A stretch of 64,000 bases of DNA from Phialophora verrucosa. Taxonomy: Eukaryota; Ascomycota; Eurotiomycetes; Chaetothyriales; Herpotrichiellaceae. The position numbers and the translations under genes are program-made. The notes under the pieces are model-generated. The model searched no databases. It had not been told where the DNA came from and saw only the letters and a program-made list of their open reading frames with translations. The stretch lies in NCBI GenBank assembly GCA_002099365.1, contig MSED01000009.1:558001-622000 (forward strand), in the 5' to 3' direction. The number at the start of each line of letters is the position of its first letter. Positions within the stretch are counted from its first letter, which is position 1. Of this stretch, positions 33,859 to 45,525 are shown piece after piece.

Positions 33859-34837
33859 TCAAATAGGGCTTAAAGCTGCCCTCCACTCGGAAAGCTCCAC
33901 GTCGGTCCGTCCAGTCATGAAGCGAATGCTGCTCTGCAAGATTTTTCGTACGACCTCGATCTCCTCTTCGTTTCGCGGTCCGTAGATCAGAATGTACGTG
34001 TCAGCGATGTGGTATTTTTTGAACTTGAATAATGAGTTTTCCGGCTTCGACAACCGGTGCTTTTCGCCCCATCCCTTTTCAATAACGAGGCGAGCGTCCG
34101 CAGGAGATAGATATACGTGAAGCGAGTACTAAAGGGCCCCGAGTCCAAATCAGCAACTAGAACAGATTTAAGAGAGCCTCGGTCGCATAGGAACATCCTC
34201 CAGACATCGTGGCTAGAGAATATGAAAAACTCACATCGGGGTGGACGTGGCCGACCTCGCCTCGGGCAATCCGTGCTGTCTCCGGCACGGTGGGATCGTT
34301 GTTCGATAGAATATCCTCGCGCACGAAAATGGCTGGACTGTGTTTTTCGTACAAAGAAAGTCGCTCCTCCAAGGCGTCACTGTTCTGGGCGACAGCATTC
34401 TTGAACAGGTTCGTGATATACTGAGAGTTCGGTTAACATCCGTCTGGCCGTCATGCACCGAAAGGCAAGTGTACCTGCTTCATCTCCTCGGGTGGATGCT
34501 GTGAAAGCTGGCGGTGCGGGACAATTCCTCCCACGGAGGCCCGTAAGCCCACTCGTGTCGGAAGATCTCTGATATCCTCATCAGCACCCTCAGTGGGATA
34601 GCTTGACACCTGTTTTGCACCACGCTTGGACAAGGCGAATGGCCGAATCATGGTCACAATTGCCCACCCCTTTATGTTGTATGGGGCACCGCCAGGGCCT
34701 AAGGCCAGAAACTCATGATAATCTCGAATGCACCAGATGAGGGCACTCAGCGCAGCGGTCATTGCGGCGGCGCTGAACGCCAATTCTCGAGGTGGCAGTC
34801 TCGGTAGCTGCTTGAGGCGATCCATCGCAGTTGGCAT
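33859..34837 (-). CDS. Fungal luciferase (Luz)-family protein, 'Luciferase' domain, formerly DUF5519
   Basis: Three exons, 34837-34475, 34420-34235 and 34128-33859, all phase 0, give 272 residues. This is very near the 267 of the Neonothopanus nambi luciferase. An N-terminal membrane anchor (about 18-37, ELAFSAAAMTAALSALIWCI) is followed directly by RDYHEFLALGPGGAPYNIKG, then DLPTRVGLRASVGGIVPHRQ. These occupy the same places as the corresponding Luz segments. The C-terminal domain has GEVGHVHPD-YSLHVYLSP (178-191), VIEKGWGEKHRLS and YILIYGPRNEEEIEVVRKIL, the best conserved stretch of the family. In luminous basidiomycetes the enzyme oxidises 3-hydroxyhispidin. Ascomycetes are not known to glow, so the activity here is unknown and light emission is not claimed. 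The 106-nt intron 2 hides the gene from a plain frame reading. Confidence 0.85.
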
Positions 34838-36127
34838 AGTTCGATGGCAGTCTTCGGACTTTGACGCACTGCGCTCCTGTGTTCCTAGATATGGTGTGAA
34901 GGGCCAACTGATGCGAAGGCTTCGTCTTTGTATTACGAGAGGAGTTCAGGCGTCCTATTAAGCTGGCGACCACCAATGACTGCCTCGGCCGGCATTTATT
35001 CGGCTCAATGTACACCACGTAACTACGCTTTGATCCCCAATGTGTTAAATCATCGATTTCTCCCGAGTCTTGTCTCAGTACACTTCATTCTCCGTACTCT
35101 GGCCACAGATCCTGGTGTCACCAGCAGGCTGGCTACCAACACTCTGTGCCATTATTAGTCGCTCGTCCGTTACAGAGCAAAAAGGTGCCTCGGCTTTGTG
35201 CCGGTCTCTCGGTTGGGCTTACGAGGGCCCATGTATGACGCGTTCTGAACTGGGATGTTTCTCCTCTCGGATGCGGATTGTAGGTGAATAGCCATGTTCC
35301 TTCTGTAGGCGATAGATGCAAACACAACTCACAATGCACGAGAACAGGAGGGGCATAAGTCACTCAGCAGAGGCGTCTCCGATTCTTATGTTCCTCCTAC
35401 TCCTAACGCGCTCGACGTAGAAATATTGTCACTTTGTGCGAGCCAGAGTGATCTTACACAGTACGCCCTGAAAATAACCAGTCGCAAACAGTGAGGGGAT
35501 AGCCACGTGGTCCGAGACTCACAACGAAGCTCCCCAAGCAAAGACCGAAACAGTCTGCCCGGGGACTTTCAGTTATCTCATCTCTGCGTATGAACGCTTT
35601 CGCTCCGGTCTTCACCCCATACTGTCGAAGGGATGAAGGCCAACAGCCATTCATTATGGGCATGGGTGCAGCTGAGTCGGAGAAAATGGCGGCTTAGTGA
35701 TGCTTTGTCGAAACATGTTTGGTGCCTCTTCGCCTTTCGCGTTTTAATACACATACGTCCATAATAAAATGAGATAAAGTTCGAGCTAGAAGGAGGACCT
35801 CAAGGGCATTCCGGGGCATGTTTGTTACGGTCGATCAGACCACGCAATACGCCGGAACGTGCGCTATGATGGCAATGGCTGGCCGTACATAAAGTGCCGT
35901 GAGTGCGCTCAGATCAATTGACGTGTCCCCAGGATCCAGGATGGTAGAGACAACTTGAATATCGTGATTCCTATGATGTCCACGACTGCCATGAAGGAAT
36001 GATATGGAATTCGGTTGCCGGTCTCATTATCGTTGCTGTCACTCCTCAACCACGCCATATTTTCCCTCTGTTACCTTCTCTGCGGCCCACGAATATCTTG
36101 GGATAACTCTGGTCGCTTGATGCCACA
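34838..36127. other. Divergent intergenic region, Luz-family gene / SEC27
   Basis: About 1.3 kb between divergent start codons, presumably with both promoters. No other gene or repeat was recognised. Confidence 0.5.
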
Positions 36128-39065
36128 ATGCGGTTAGACGTCAAGCGACAACTCTTTGCTCGTAGGTGGCACTGTTCCCGCGTTTTTGTCCCCTTCAGTT
36201 AACCCTGTACAGGCTCAGAGCGAGTGAAGGGCATTGATTTCCACAGGCAAGTCTCCAATTCCAATAACCAGCGCAATTCTAACAAACAATAGCACTGAAC
36301 CATGGGTATGGTTCAATCCCACGTTTCTATGTCCTCCGCATGCTGACTGGCGGTTAAGATCCTCACGACACTGTACAACGGCCATGCGCACATCTGGTCT
36401 TACGAAACACAGTCCATCATCAAAACCTTCGAACTCACCGACGTCCCAGTCCGGGCTGGAAGGTTCATTGAAAGGAAGAACTGGATAGTCTGTGGCAGCG
36501 ATGACTTCCAACTTAGAGTGGTCAACTGGAATACCAGTGAAAAGGTCAAGTCCTTTGAGGCGTAAGGGCATATCCAACCATAGGAGATTTCAAACATGGG
36601 CTTACAATGAGGGTGGCAGGCATCCAGACTACATCCGCGCAATCGTGGTACATCCAGTTCTCAGCGTTGTATTGACAGCCTCGGACGACATGACCATCCG
36701 CATGTTCGACTGGGAGAAGGACTGGCGCTGTGTGCGTGAATTTGTGGGCCACCAACACTATGTAATGGGCTTGTCAATAAACCCGAAGGACACCAACGTC
36801 TTTGCATCGGCATGTTTGGACCGCACAATCAAAATCTGGAGTATCGACAATGCCACTGCGAAGCAGACAATAGAAGCCCACGAGAAGGGTGTGAACCATA
36901 TCGACTACTACCCACACAGCGACAAGCCCTACTTGCTCAGTACTTCAGATGACAAGACGGTCAAAGTATGGGACTACACCACGAAGGCCCTCATCGCAAC
37001 CCTTGAAGGTCACACCAGCAATGTCAGCTTCGCTTGCTACCACCCTGAATTACCCGTCATCATCTCCGGCTCAGAGGACGGGACCGTCAAGATATGGCAT
37101 GCCAATACATATCGGTTAGAGCAGTCGCTGAGCTATGGACTGGAAAGAGCATGGTGTGTTTCATACCAGAGAGGCAAACAAGGTGTGGCCATGGGCTTCG
37201 ATGATGGTGCCGTGGTTGTAAAGATGGGAAGAGAGGAGCCAGCTGTGTCTATGGACGGAACTGGCAAGCTCGTCTGGGCACGGCACAACGAGGTGGTATC
37301 TGCAATCGTGAAGGGGGGTGACGCGTCTATCAAAGACGGCGCACCTATTGCTCTGCCGAGCAAGGAAATGGGCACCACCGAAATGTGAGTACGTTCACGG
37401 AACCAAGCACCTAAAGCTAACTTGAGCCCTAGCTATCCGACGACGCTGACACATTCGCCCAACGGCCGCTTTGTCAGTGTCTGCGGCGATGGAGAATTCA
37501 TCATTGTAAGCATACTGCCAATATCCGCTGTGGCACGCTCTTTGCTCATCAATCACAGTACACAGCCCTCGCGTGGAGAAATCAAGCCTTTGGCTCAGCA
37601 CTTGACTTTGCATGGGCATCACACCAAAACCCCACAGACTACGCAATCCGAGAATCCAGCACCAGTGTCAAACTATTCAAGAAATTGAAAGAAAGCGGTT
37701 CCCTTGATGTCGGTTTCCAAGCAGAGGGACTCGCTGGCGGTACCTTGCTTGGCGTCAAAGGCCAGGGAGGCATCGGCATGTTTGATTGGGAAACAGGCAC
37801 CTTGGTCCGACGAATCGAGGTAGAGCCGAGAGAAGTATACAGCCCCAGACTCTCACTACTCCGGTAAGCTATACTGACTTGGCGCACAGGTCTACTGGTC
37901 CGAATCCGGCGAACTCGTGGCTCTCGCCTGCGCCGACACAACCTACGTCCTCCGCTTCGATCGCGAGGCCTACCTCGATGGCCTGAACTCAGGCCAGGTA
38001 GACGAAGATGGCGTTGAAGCAGCCTTTTCCGTTGTCACCGATCTCCAGGAATCCGTCAAATCAGGCGAATGGGTTGGCGATGCATTCCTCTTCACTACCA
38101 CATCTCGTCTGAGCTACTTGCTAGGCGAGCAAGTTGTGCACATTGCACAGTTCGACCAGCCCATGTATCTATTACGCTATCTTCAGAGGGACGAGAGAAT
38201 TTACCTCTGCGACAAGGACGTCGGCGTGGTATCCTACCGTCTCTCCACAGCGCTTTTATCCTACCAGACGCTCGTCCTGCGAGGCGACCTCGACTCCGCG
38301 CAAGAGCTCCTACCTGAAATCCCGGCCGATCAAATGAACAAGATCGCGCGATTCCTCGAAGCCCAAGGGCACAAAGATCTCGCGCTTGAGGTTGCAACAG
38401 ATCCGGAACATCGATTTGAGCTCGCGCTGGGGTTGAATAACTTGCAAGTCGCGCTGAGTATTGCGCGGGAGTCAGACTCGCAAGCGAGATGGGCGAGTGT
38501 GGCTGATAAGGCGCTGGAGGCGTGGGATGTCAAGCTTGCGGAGGAGTGTTTCCTGCATGCTAAAGACCTGGGCTCTCTACTTCTGCTGTACTCCAGCAGC
38601 GGCAACAAGGACGGACTCTTACGCCTCGCGACACAGGCCGAAGAAAGCGGTGCGAATAACGTTGCATTTGCGGCGTTGTGGAGCACAGGCGATGTTTCGA
38701 GGTGTGTGGATCTGCTGAAGCGAACCGGACGCATCAGTGAAGCCGTGCTGTTCAGTCAAACGTATCAGCCCTCGCTCACCAAGAATCTGGCGATGGAGTG
38801 GAAGGAAGGGCTGGAGAAGCAGGGAAAGGGTAAGGTCGCGCGATTGCTCGCTGTCCCAGGACAGGAAGGGGACGAAGAACTATTCCCTGAGTGGGACGAA
38901 TATCTTCGGTTGGAGGAGGAGAGGGCGACTGCAGTTCCGACGGAGGCGAAAGGCGTTTTGGTCAATGTCAATGGAGATGGCGACGAGCGTGGTGAGACAA
39001 TCGAGGCGGAGACGAATGGTGCTACTGCGAAGGAGGATGAGGATGAAGCCGAGGCGGCTGCGTAG
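36128..39065 (+). CDS. sec27: Coatomer subunit beta' (COPI, Sec27)
   Basis: WD40 subunit of the COPI vesicle coat; it binds dilysine cargo signals in Golgi-to-ER transport. Eight exons (36128-36161, 36213-36246, 36293-36305, 36359-36561, 36620-37384, 37433-37505, 37559-37834, 37890-39065) give 857 residues. The start MRLDVKRQLFARSERVKGIDFH is the near-invariant beta' N-terminus and fixes the first introns. Intron 2 (36247-36292) uses a GC donor (GCAAGT). Exon 3 is 13 nt (STEPW). WD repeats follow (HPDYIRAIVVHPVLSVVLTA, GHQHYVMGLSINPKD, LDRTIKIWSID, SEDGTVKIWHANT), then the coatomer WD-associated region (DFAWASHQNP, STSVKLFKKLKES) and an alpha-solenoid part (RFLEAQGHKDLALEVATDPEHRFELALGL). The acidic tail EDEDEAEAAA ends the protein. 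Confidence 0.95.
36247..36292 (+). other. GC-AG intron in sec27
   Basis: The exon end CACAG is followed by GCAAGT, and the intron ends in ACAATAG. Only this junction gives FH-STEPW in frame; the nearest GT gives a stop. The intron is 46 nt. GC donors are a small minority class in fungi and normally need this strong AG|GCAAGT context. Confidence 0.85.
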
Positions 39066-39746
39066 ATCGGATTCGTGCGTGGAAAACATTCACGCGCTCA
39101 CCATGTCAGGGGACAAAATGGCGGGAGTCAAAAGCCTCAGGCACACAGCCCGTGTTGTACATCATGCGGGAAGGAAAGCGAATAAGTCGAATTCACATGC
39201 ATCCCAGGCCTATGATTAATTTCCCGCCGGACTTCCAAGGTCGGGGGCCAAGACCACGGTCCTTGCTTATACAGTACGTGCGTGGTTTTCTTGGATCGAC
39301 TCTACTGTGTCGGAGTCTGTGTCGGCGCTCAAAATGCCTCATTTCCAGCCTCCCATATCTCCCTAAATTCATCCACTTTTATGTACAAACTGTCTCCTCC
39401 CGGCTTGGAGTTGCTGGTGTCCTGCCCTGTCTCGTCCTGCTTTTACAGCGGTGTCTTGGAGCGCGCCGGGCAGGGGAGGGGAGAGTAAATGGAGATGGCT
39501 CCTCTGTCTGTCACTCTGCTCCCAATTCACGACACAGGGGGGTAGCACCGTTGCTGCGCCGTTTTGGTCTTCCTTCCTGGCCCTGCGGCTTTTCCCCTCC
39601 GGACTATGGCACGCGAATCTGAACGTTGTGGAGTAAGGAGCTTACTGGGGTTCACCACCACCGATGACAGGTTTGGACACTCAGTTAGAGGCGCATGATG
39701 CAAGCACCCATGTGGCCTTGGGTGTCTTATCACGGCCGCCTGCCTT
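39066..39746. other. Intergenic between convergent sec27 and cyclase genes
   Basis: About 680 nt containing the two 3' UTRs. No gene was recognised. Confidence 0.5.
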
Positions 39747-40868
39747 TCACCCCGTCTTGACGTTCCCCTTGACCCCCGTGACATGCATGACTTGATGCCA
39801 GTGCTCGACGCGTCCCTCCAACGAGCGTGGCACAATAAAGTACAGCTTCTGGGGGTCATCGAGTCCTTGGAATTCGTAGTTTCCGAGCTCGCGGACTTGG
39901 AAGTTCTGGGTCGTGACGTTCCTTTGACCGGCTTTGGAACGGAGAATGCTGAGGTCGGGAGGCGGAGACTGTGGTGCTGTGGTGCTTGTGTTTGTGTTCG
40001 CCTCTGAGGAGAGAGGCTGAGGCTGAGTCTCAGTCTGAGTTTGAGATCTCTGCGAGGGATCCTGGTCGCCGCGCTCTGTCCTTTGCATCTCGCTCTGGAG
40101 TTGCACGAGGAAGTCTTCGGACACTACGATTTGTCCGCCCTCTGTGACTTGGACGAACCGGGCGGCGCGATTGACGACCGGTCCCAGGTAGTCCATCCTT
40201 TGGATGACTTCGTTCCATTTGCTGACGGGTTCGCCCCAGTGGGCGCTCATTCGGAGCTGCAAGCCGCGGAACAGGACGTGGCCCTCCTCGTCCGTCGTTT
40301 CCTGTCCGGGCCCAAGTTTCAGGAGCGCCTTGGGCCATTCTTCGTCCAGCAGCTTTTCCTGGACGTCCAGACAGAACTGGACCGCCGAAGTCGCGGTGGG
40401 GAACGCGATCATGAAGCCATCTCCGTTTTGCTTCACTTCATACCCGTTGTTGGAGAGCGTGAGGGAGCGCACTGTGTCGTCGTGAAGTTTCATTGCTGCG
40501 ATCATGGCGTTGGTGTCCTTTTCCCAGATGTTGGTGGATTTCACGATGTCGGTAAAAACGATCCCAATCGGGCCCAGAGGCGGTGGTATGGCTCTGGCGG
40601 GAAGGTCATTAGTAACCATCGCGGCTGCTGTGGTGGTGAGAACTTTCTTGGGGGAGACATTGTCGGTGCTGATGGGATTAGGCTTGGGCTGATATATTCG
40701 GGTTGTAGACGACAGATTGCGTCGTGGATGATGGGTGTTAGCGACCCGAGTGGTCAGGTTGGACCACCCCGTTGAGATGGTCAGCAGGGTGCCATGTTGT
40801 TGGCGAATCGAAGTCGAAGCGAGAATTGCTTGGGCGCTTCTCAGTTCTCGGAGCCCAGGTTTAGGCAT
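39747..40868 (-). CDS. Stand-alone class III adenylyl/guanylyl cyclase domain protein
   Basis: A single exon of 373 residues whose only domain is a class III nucleotide cyclase (about 97-345). Motifs: PLGPIGIVFTDIVKSTNIWE (first metal Asp), NGYEVKQNGDGFMIAFPTATSA (second metal Asp and a purine-selecting Lys), RGLQLRMSAHWGEPV, RMDYLGPVVNRAARFVQVTEGGQIVVS (Asp of the adenine pocket and the Asn/Arg pair for the transition state). All catalytic residues look intact. The C-terminal part, FQVRELGNYEFQGLDDPQKLYFIVP, also resembles the end of the fungal Cyr1 cyclase domain. Unlike Cyr1, it has no RA, leucine-rich-repeat or PP2C region. The first 85 residues are rich in Arg, Ser and Thr with almost no acid, resembling a mitochondrial leader. 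A Gln/Thr/Ser linker (about 270-310) interrupts the domain late. Confidence 0.85.
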   Translation of the reverse strand: MPKPGLRELRSAQAILASTSIRQQHGTLLTISTGWSNLTTRVANTHHPRRNLSSTTRIYQPKPNPISTDNVSPKKVLTTTAAAMVTNDLPARAIPPPLGPIGIVFTDIVKSTNIWEKDTNAMIAAMKLHDDTVRSLTLSNNGYEVKQNGDGFMIAFPTATSAVQFCLDVQEKLLDEEWPKALLKLGPGQETTDEEGHVLFRGLQLRMSAHWGEPVSKWNEVIQRMDYLGPVVNRAARFVQVTEGGQIVVSEDFLVQLQSEMQRTERGDQDPSQRSQTQTETQPQPLSSEANTNTSTTAPQSPPPDLSILRSKAGQRNVTTQNFQVRELGNYEFQGLDDPQKLYFIVPRSLEGRVEHWHQVMHVTGVKGNVKTG

Positions 40869-42413
40869 CCGGCCTGCAAATGCAGGTAGGCGATCGATCT
40901 GCAGGACTCTTCCTGGATGTTGTTCCTGTATGTGCCTTGCCCCGAAAGCTGTGCGAGCCGTCTTTCACGAGTCAGAGAGTTCCCTGTGCCGCGTGGTTGA
41001 CATGAGTCTGTCTGAACTTTGAAATGCCACTGGCGATTCTTACTGCGTATTGCGTAGGTGTCCTCGTGGTCGAGATGCACAGGTTTTGTACCGCCCTTAC
41101 TTGGAGCTCAGTAGTTACGACTGTGGCGCTGACATGCAGGCCCCTTATTCGTCCATCTCAGATCTTGGTTGATTGGAGACGCCGAGTCGCAACGCTGATC
41201 TTCGCTTCGAGGCCGACGGTCTGATTGGATGGGGAATTATTTGCTGCCCGCCGAGTACGGAGTCCTTTTTGTTGGGCTTCGCGACTTTGGTTGCAGGCGG
41301 CGGAGATATCATGGATGCAGAGAGTCATTCAGCTATAGTGTGCAACAAGAGAACAGGAGCGCGTCATGTTGTACGATATAGGAACGAGTAGATTAGCCCG
41401 TTCACGTAAATAACACGTTCGTCTTTTAGGAGTTGGCCCTGTGAAAAGAGGCCTCCCTGACATAGTTTCTGGCTTTCTCGTCCGGCAGCCTCGTCGCCCT
41501 ACTTACTGCCTCATTCACCACACTGCCAAGCAAACAACATTCACTTTCCCGATAAATCAGGCATATAATTCGAGTCCGCTCAAATTCGTATCGAAATAGC
41601 TCGAAAGAAGACTCGGTCTGCAGGGGGAGGGGTGATTCCCAGCCCCTTGTTGCCAGACGTGAGATGGTATGGGTGAATTCAACCTCCCCATTACGCTTGC
41701 TGTCCGGCGCTTGCCTGATCAACATGAGACTGAGACCCCTACATCTTCTGCTTGAAAGTAGGGCTATACCTGGGGGCGGTACCTTGTGTACCAAACGTGG
41801 TTCGGTTGGTTGGGCCTTTTCTAAAGGTATGCGTGAGCAGTTTGGGGTCTTGCGTGTATCGTCCGCTGTTCGCTTTGTGGCTGTTGTAAGATTGCTCTTA
41901 ACGCCCTCCTGCGGGGAGGATGCGGAGCCGCGACACCTGCTTAGTGGAGGGGGAAAGGTATAAGAGAAGCTGAACGAACCACTTGGATATTTTTTTGGGC
42001 GGAGGAGTCGTGTTCGAGCCCGGCAGATGTTCTGTTACTTTTTATCACCAGTGTCCATTCCCTAGGGAGCGAAGAATTCACTTCGTAAGGAGAGAGAATT
42101 CACTTACCACCGTAGGCATCAGTAAGGGACATGATTATCAAGTGAGGCTAAGCCCAACAACATGTTTGCCCTTATATATTTAATGAATCTTAGCTAATAG
42201 TTAGATGGAGTAGCGCAGTAGCCACCGATACAACAAGAACCAATCACAGTCGTTGTGAAGTCATCCTTTCAGTCCGACATCGGCACCCCACAATTTGGAT
42301 TCCCTCCTTCATGTCTTTTGCTTATAATGCAGGCTCTACTATTGGAATGTCCTCTCTGGCAGACAATCTCTCGGCCTTAGTTTCGAAAGGGTGTAATTGC
42401 TACAGCAGACAAG
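40869..42413. other. Divergent intergenic region, cyclase / isopropylmalate dehydratase
   Basis: About 1.5 kb between divergent starts. A CCAAT box lies at 42240-42244, roughly 170 nt before the dehydratase start. I found no CCGGN4CCGG Leu3-type site by eye. No gene was recognised. Confidence 0.45.
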
Positions 42414-44790
42414 ATGCCTTCGATCGAATCCACACCGAGAACACTGTACGACAAGGTCTTTCAAGACCACATTGTCACTGAGGAAGCAGACGGCACTACC
42501 CTCCTCTACATTGGTGCGCCACACTTTGACCTCGATCCAGAACAATACTAACAAGGTCGCAGACCGACATCTTGTCCACGAAGTCACATCCCCCCAGGCC
42601 TTTGAAGGTCTGAAGAACGCAAAGCGGAAAGTGCGTCGACCAGACTGTACCCTCGCCACCACCGATCACAATGTCCCCACGACCCCAAGAAAGAATTTCA
42701 AGAACATCGCCGAGTTTGTCAAGGAGGACGACAGCCGCTTACAGTGCATGACCCTCGAGGACAACGTCAAGGAATTCGGCCTGACCTACTTTGGCCTGGG
42801 CGACAAGAACCAGGGTATCGTCCACATCATCGGCCCCGAGCAAGGCTTTACTCTGCCCGGCACGACCGTGGTCTGCGGCGACAGCCATACCGCCACCCAT
42901 GGTGCTTTCGGTGCTTTGGCCTTTGGCATTGGCACCAGCGAGGTGGAACATGTCCTGGCCACTCAGTGCTTGATCACAAAGAAAAGCAAGAACATGCGCA
43001 TACAGGTCGAGGGCCAGCTGGCACCCGGGGTCAGCAGCAAGGACGTCATTCTGCACATTATCGGCGTCATCGGCACTGCTGGTGGTACGGGCGCAGTCAT
43101 TGAATACAGCGGCTCGGCAATACGAAGCCTGAGCATGGAGGCTCGTATGTCCATCTGCAACATGTCGATTGAGGCTGGTGCCAGAGCTGGCATGATTGCC
43201 CCAGATCAGATTACCTTCGACTATCTGAAAGGCCGACCCTTGGCACCCAAAGTTGACAGCAACGAGTGGAAGAAGGCCATCAAGTACTGGTCAAGCCTGA
43301 AGTCAGATGAGGGTGCCAAGTACGATATCGAGGTCTTTATCGATGCAAAGGATATCGCGCCAACAGTGTCTTGGGGTACATCTCCACAGGATGTGGTGCC
43401 CATAACGGGTGTTGTCCCAGGACCTGACGACTTCGAAGACCCCAACAAGAAAGCCAGCTGCAAACGTGCTCTCGAGTACATGGGCCTTACGGCTGGCACC
43501 AAGATGGAAGACATCGAGCTGGACAAGATCTTCATCGGTTCATGTACAAACGCTCGGATTGAGGATCTTCGCGCTGCCGCCAGGATCGTCGAGGGCAAGA
43601 AAGTTGCCCCCAACATCAAACGGGCCATGGTCGTCCCTGGCTCCGGAAATGTCAAAATCCAGGCCGAGCGTGAAGGACTTGACAAAATCTTCGAAGATGC
43701 TGGCTTCGAATGGCGGGAAGCAGGCTGCTCGATGTGCTTAGGCATGAACCCTGACATCTTATCCCCCCGAGAGCGCTGTGCCAGCACGTCAAACCGGAAT
43801 TTCGAGGGCCGACAAGGCGCCCTCGGCCGCACGCATCTCGTGTCCCCAGTCATGGCCGCCGCCGCCGCAGTCGTTGGCAAACTCGCCGACGTACGGAAAC
43901 TCACCGACAATGCCACTCCAGTGAAAGCCTCCCCGAAGCTCGATGTTGCTCCTGAGTTCGCAGAAGTCGACTCCGAAGAAGAACTCGACCGCATCCTTGA
44001 TATCCCTACCGACGCCACAGAATCATCAACAAATCTACACGCTGAACCCAAAGCAGCAGCCGGATCAGGCGGCTTGCCCAAATTCACTGTCCTCAAGGGC
44101 ATCGCTGCGCCACTGGACAAAGCCAACATTGACACTGACGCCATCATCCCGAAACAATTCCTCAAGACTATCAAGCGTACAGGTCTTGGGTCTGCACTCT
44201 TCCATCCTCTCCGGTATAACGAAGATGGCAGCGAGAACCCCTCTTTCGTGCTCAACCAGGAACCTTATCGGAGTTCGAAGATCTTGGTCGTCACGGGCCC
44301 CAACTTCGGCTGTGGGTCCTCACGAGAGCACGCACCCTGGGCTCTTCTTGATTTCGGCATCAAATGCGTGATCGCCCCGTCGTATGCCGACATCTTCTTC
44401 AACAACACTTTCAAAAACGGCATGCTTCCTCTCATCATGCCCGACCAGCAGAAGTTGGAAAAGATTGCCGCCGAAGCCCGCGCCGGTCGCGAGATTGAAG
44501 TCGACCTCCCCAACCAGGTCATCCGCGACGCGGATGGCAACGAACTCGCCAAGTTCGACGTGGAGGAGTTCAGAAAACACTGCCTGGTCGAGGGGTTGGA
44601 TGATATTGGGCTGACGATGCAGCAGGAAGAGGCCATAAGGAAATTCGAAGAGAAGCGAACGCTGGACACGCCGTGGTTGGACGGCAGTGGGTACCTGAAG
44701 AAATGGAGGAAAGGGCCGGTCAAGGTCGAGGCCGTGCCGGTGCCCAAGACGAATCGGGGAGAGGTCAAGACCGATCCGGTGGAGTGGTAG
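42414..44790 (+). CDS. leu1: 3-Isopropylmalate dehydratase (fused LeuC-LeuD), leucine biosynthesis
   Basis: Isomerises 2-isopropylmalate to 3-isopropylmalate, the second step of leucine synthesis. Exons 42414-42513 and 42563-44790 join at G|AC (Asp) to give 775 residues; the intron is 49 nt. The true start is MPSIESTPRTLYDKVFQDHI, before the intron; the long uninterrupted frame that opens nearby at 42397 is out of frame with it. The LeuC half (1 to about 490) carries DHNVPT, VVCGDSHTATHGAFGALAFGIG, FIGSCTNARIEDLRAAA and AGCSMCLGMNPD. These supply the three cysteines of the 4Fe-4S cluster. A linker rich in Ala, Glu and Ser (about 505-560) joins the LeuD half, with ANIDTDAIIPKQFLKTIKRTG and GPNFGCGSSREHAPWALLDFG. 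The single-chain arrangement is the normal fungal one. Confidence 0.96.
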
Positions 44791-45240
44791 GAGGGGAGGA
44801 TAGGAGCCTGGCATACTCAAGCAGACATCCTGGGGAACGGAAAAGTGTTACGAGGAGCTACGTATGTAGATATGAAGTTCTGCTTATGGATTATGTTTGT
44901 GTTTGACCTTTACATGCCGGGTGAGCCGCGCACACATGATCGTGCTCGTTGATGACACATTCGAAGAGCGAAAAAAAAGAATGTAATGAATTGCGGCATG
45001 ATGACTTCGAAAAGTCCATAAGTCCATGACAGATGGGCATTATTTCTTCTCCCTCTCCATCCCAGTGATTGCAGGACATCGCTGCCGGGACATTACTCTA
45101 GTCTGTACGGTTCGGGTATGATCGAGACATGAAATGCGCGTGGTACCGAATGTACCTCGTCCAGTAGCCAGCCCACCCCCGGCGCCGTAGACGTCCGACA
45201 CGACGCATTGACCGTGAACGGTGCCGACTGTTTCAGTGAA

Positions 45241-45525
45241 CTGAGAACAAGTGTGGGATTTAGGATGTGCCGTTGGATTGAGAACGAGTCTGGGATCTGG
45301 GATGTTCTGTTGAATACAAAACTTGTGGGGGATTTGGGATGGACTTGTACCGTTGAATAACGAACCAGTGTGGGATCTGGGATGTATGTACTTGTACCGC
45401 TGAATATTGAACCAGTGTGGGGATCTGGGATGTATGTACTTGTACCGTTGAATATCAAACCAGTGTGCGGATCTGGGATGAACTTGTACCATTGAATATC
45501 AAACCAGCGTGGGCTCTGGGATGTT
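45241..45525. repeat. Degenerate minisatellite, about seven units of 38-50 bp
   Basis: Units share the core CCAGTGTGGGATCTGGGATG followed by a TGTACTTGTACCGTTGAATA-like half. Units begin near 45244, 45281, 45318, 45362, 45409, 45458 and 45504. The three middle units are most alike; the outer ones have lost the second half or diverged. The minus strand reads open through part of the array (repeating YIHPRS), but the unit lengths differ and the frame is not kept. I take it as non-coding. Confidence 0.85.

Noticed and set aside
42397..42560. Start of isopropylmalate dehydratase at the first codon of the long uninterrupted frame (42397)
   Set aside because: That reading translates the 5' region in the wrong frame and reads through an obvious intron (42514-42562). 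The ATG at 42414 gives the conserved N-terminus.
45040..45492. 150-codon repeat protein with YIHPRS units on the minus strand
   Set aside because: It is the minisatellite read as protein. Units of unequal length break the frame and no start context or flanking exon is seen.
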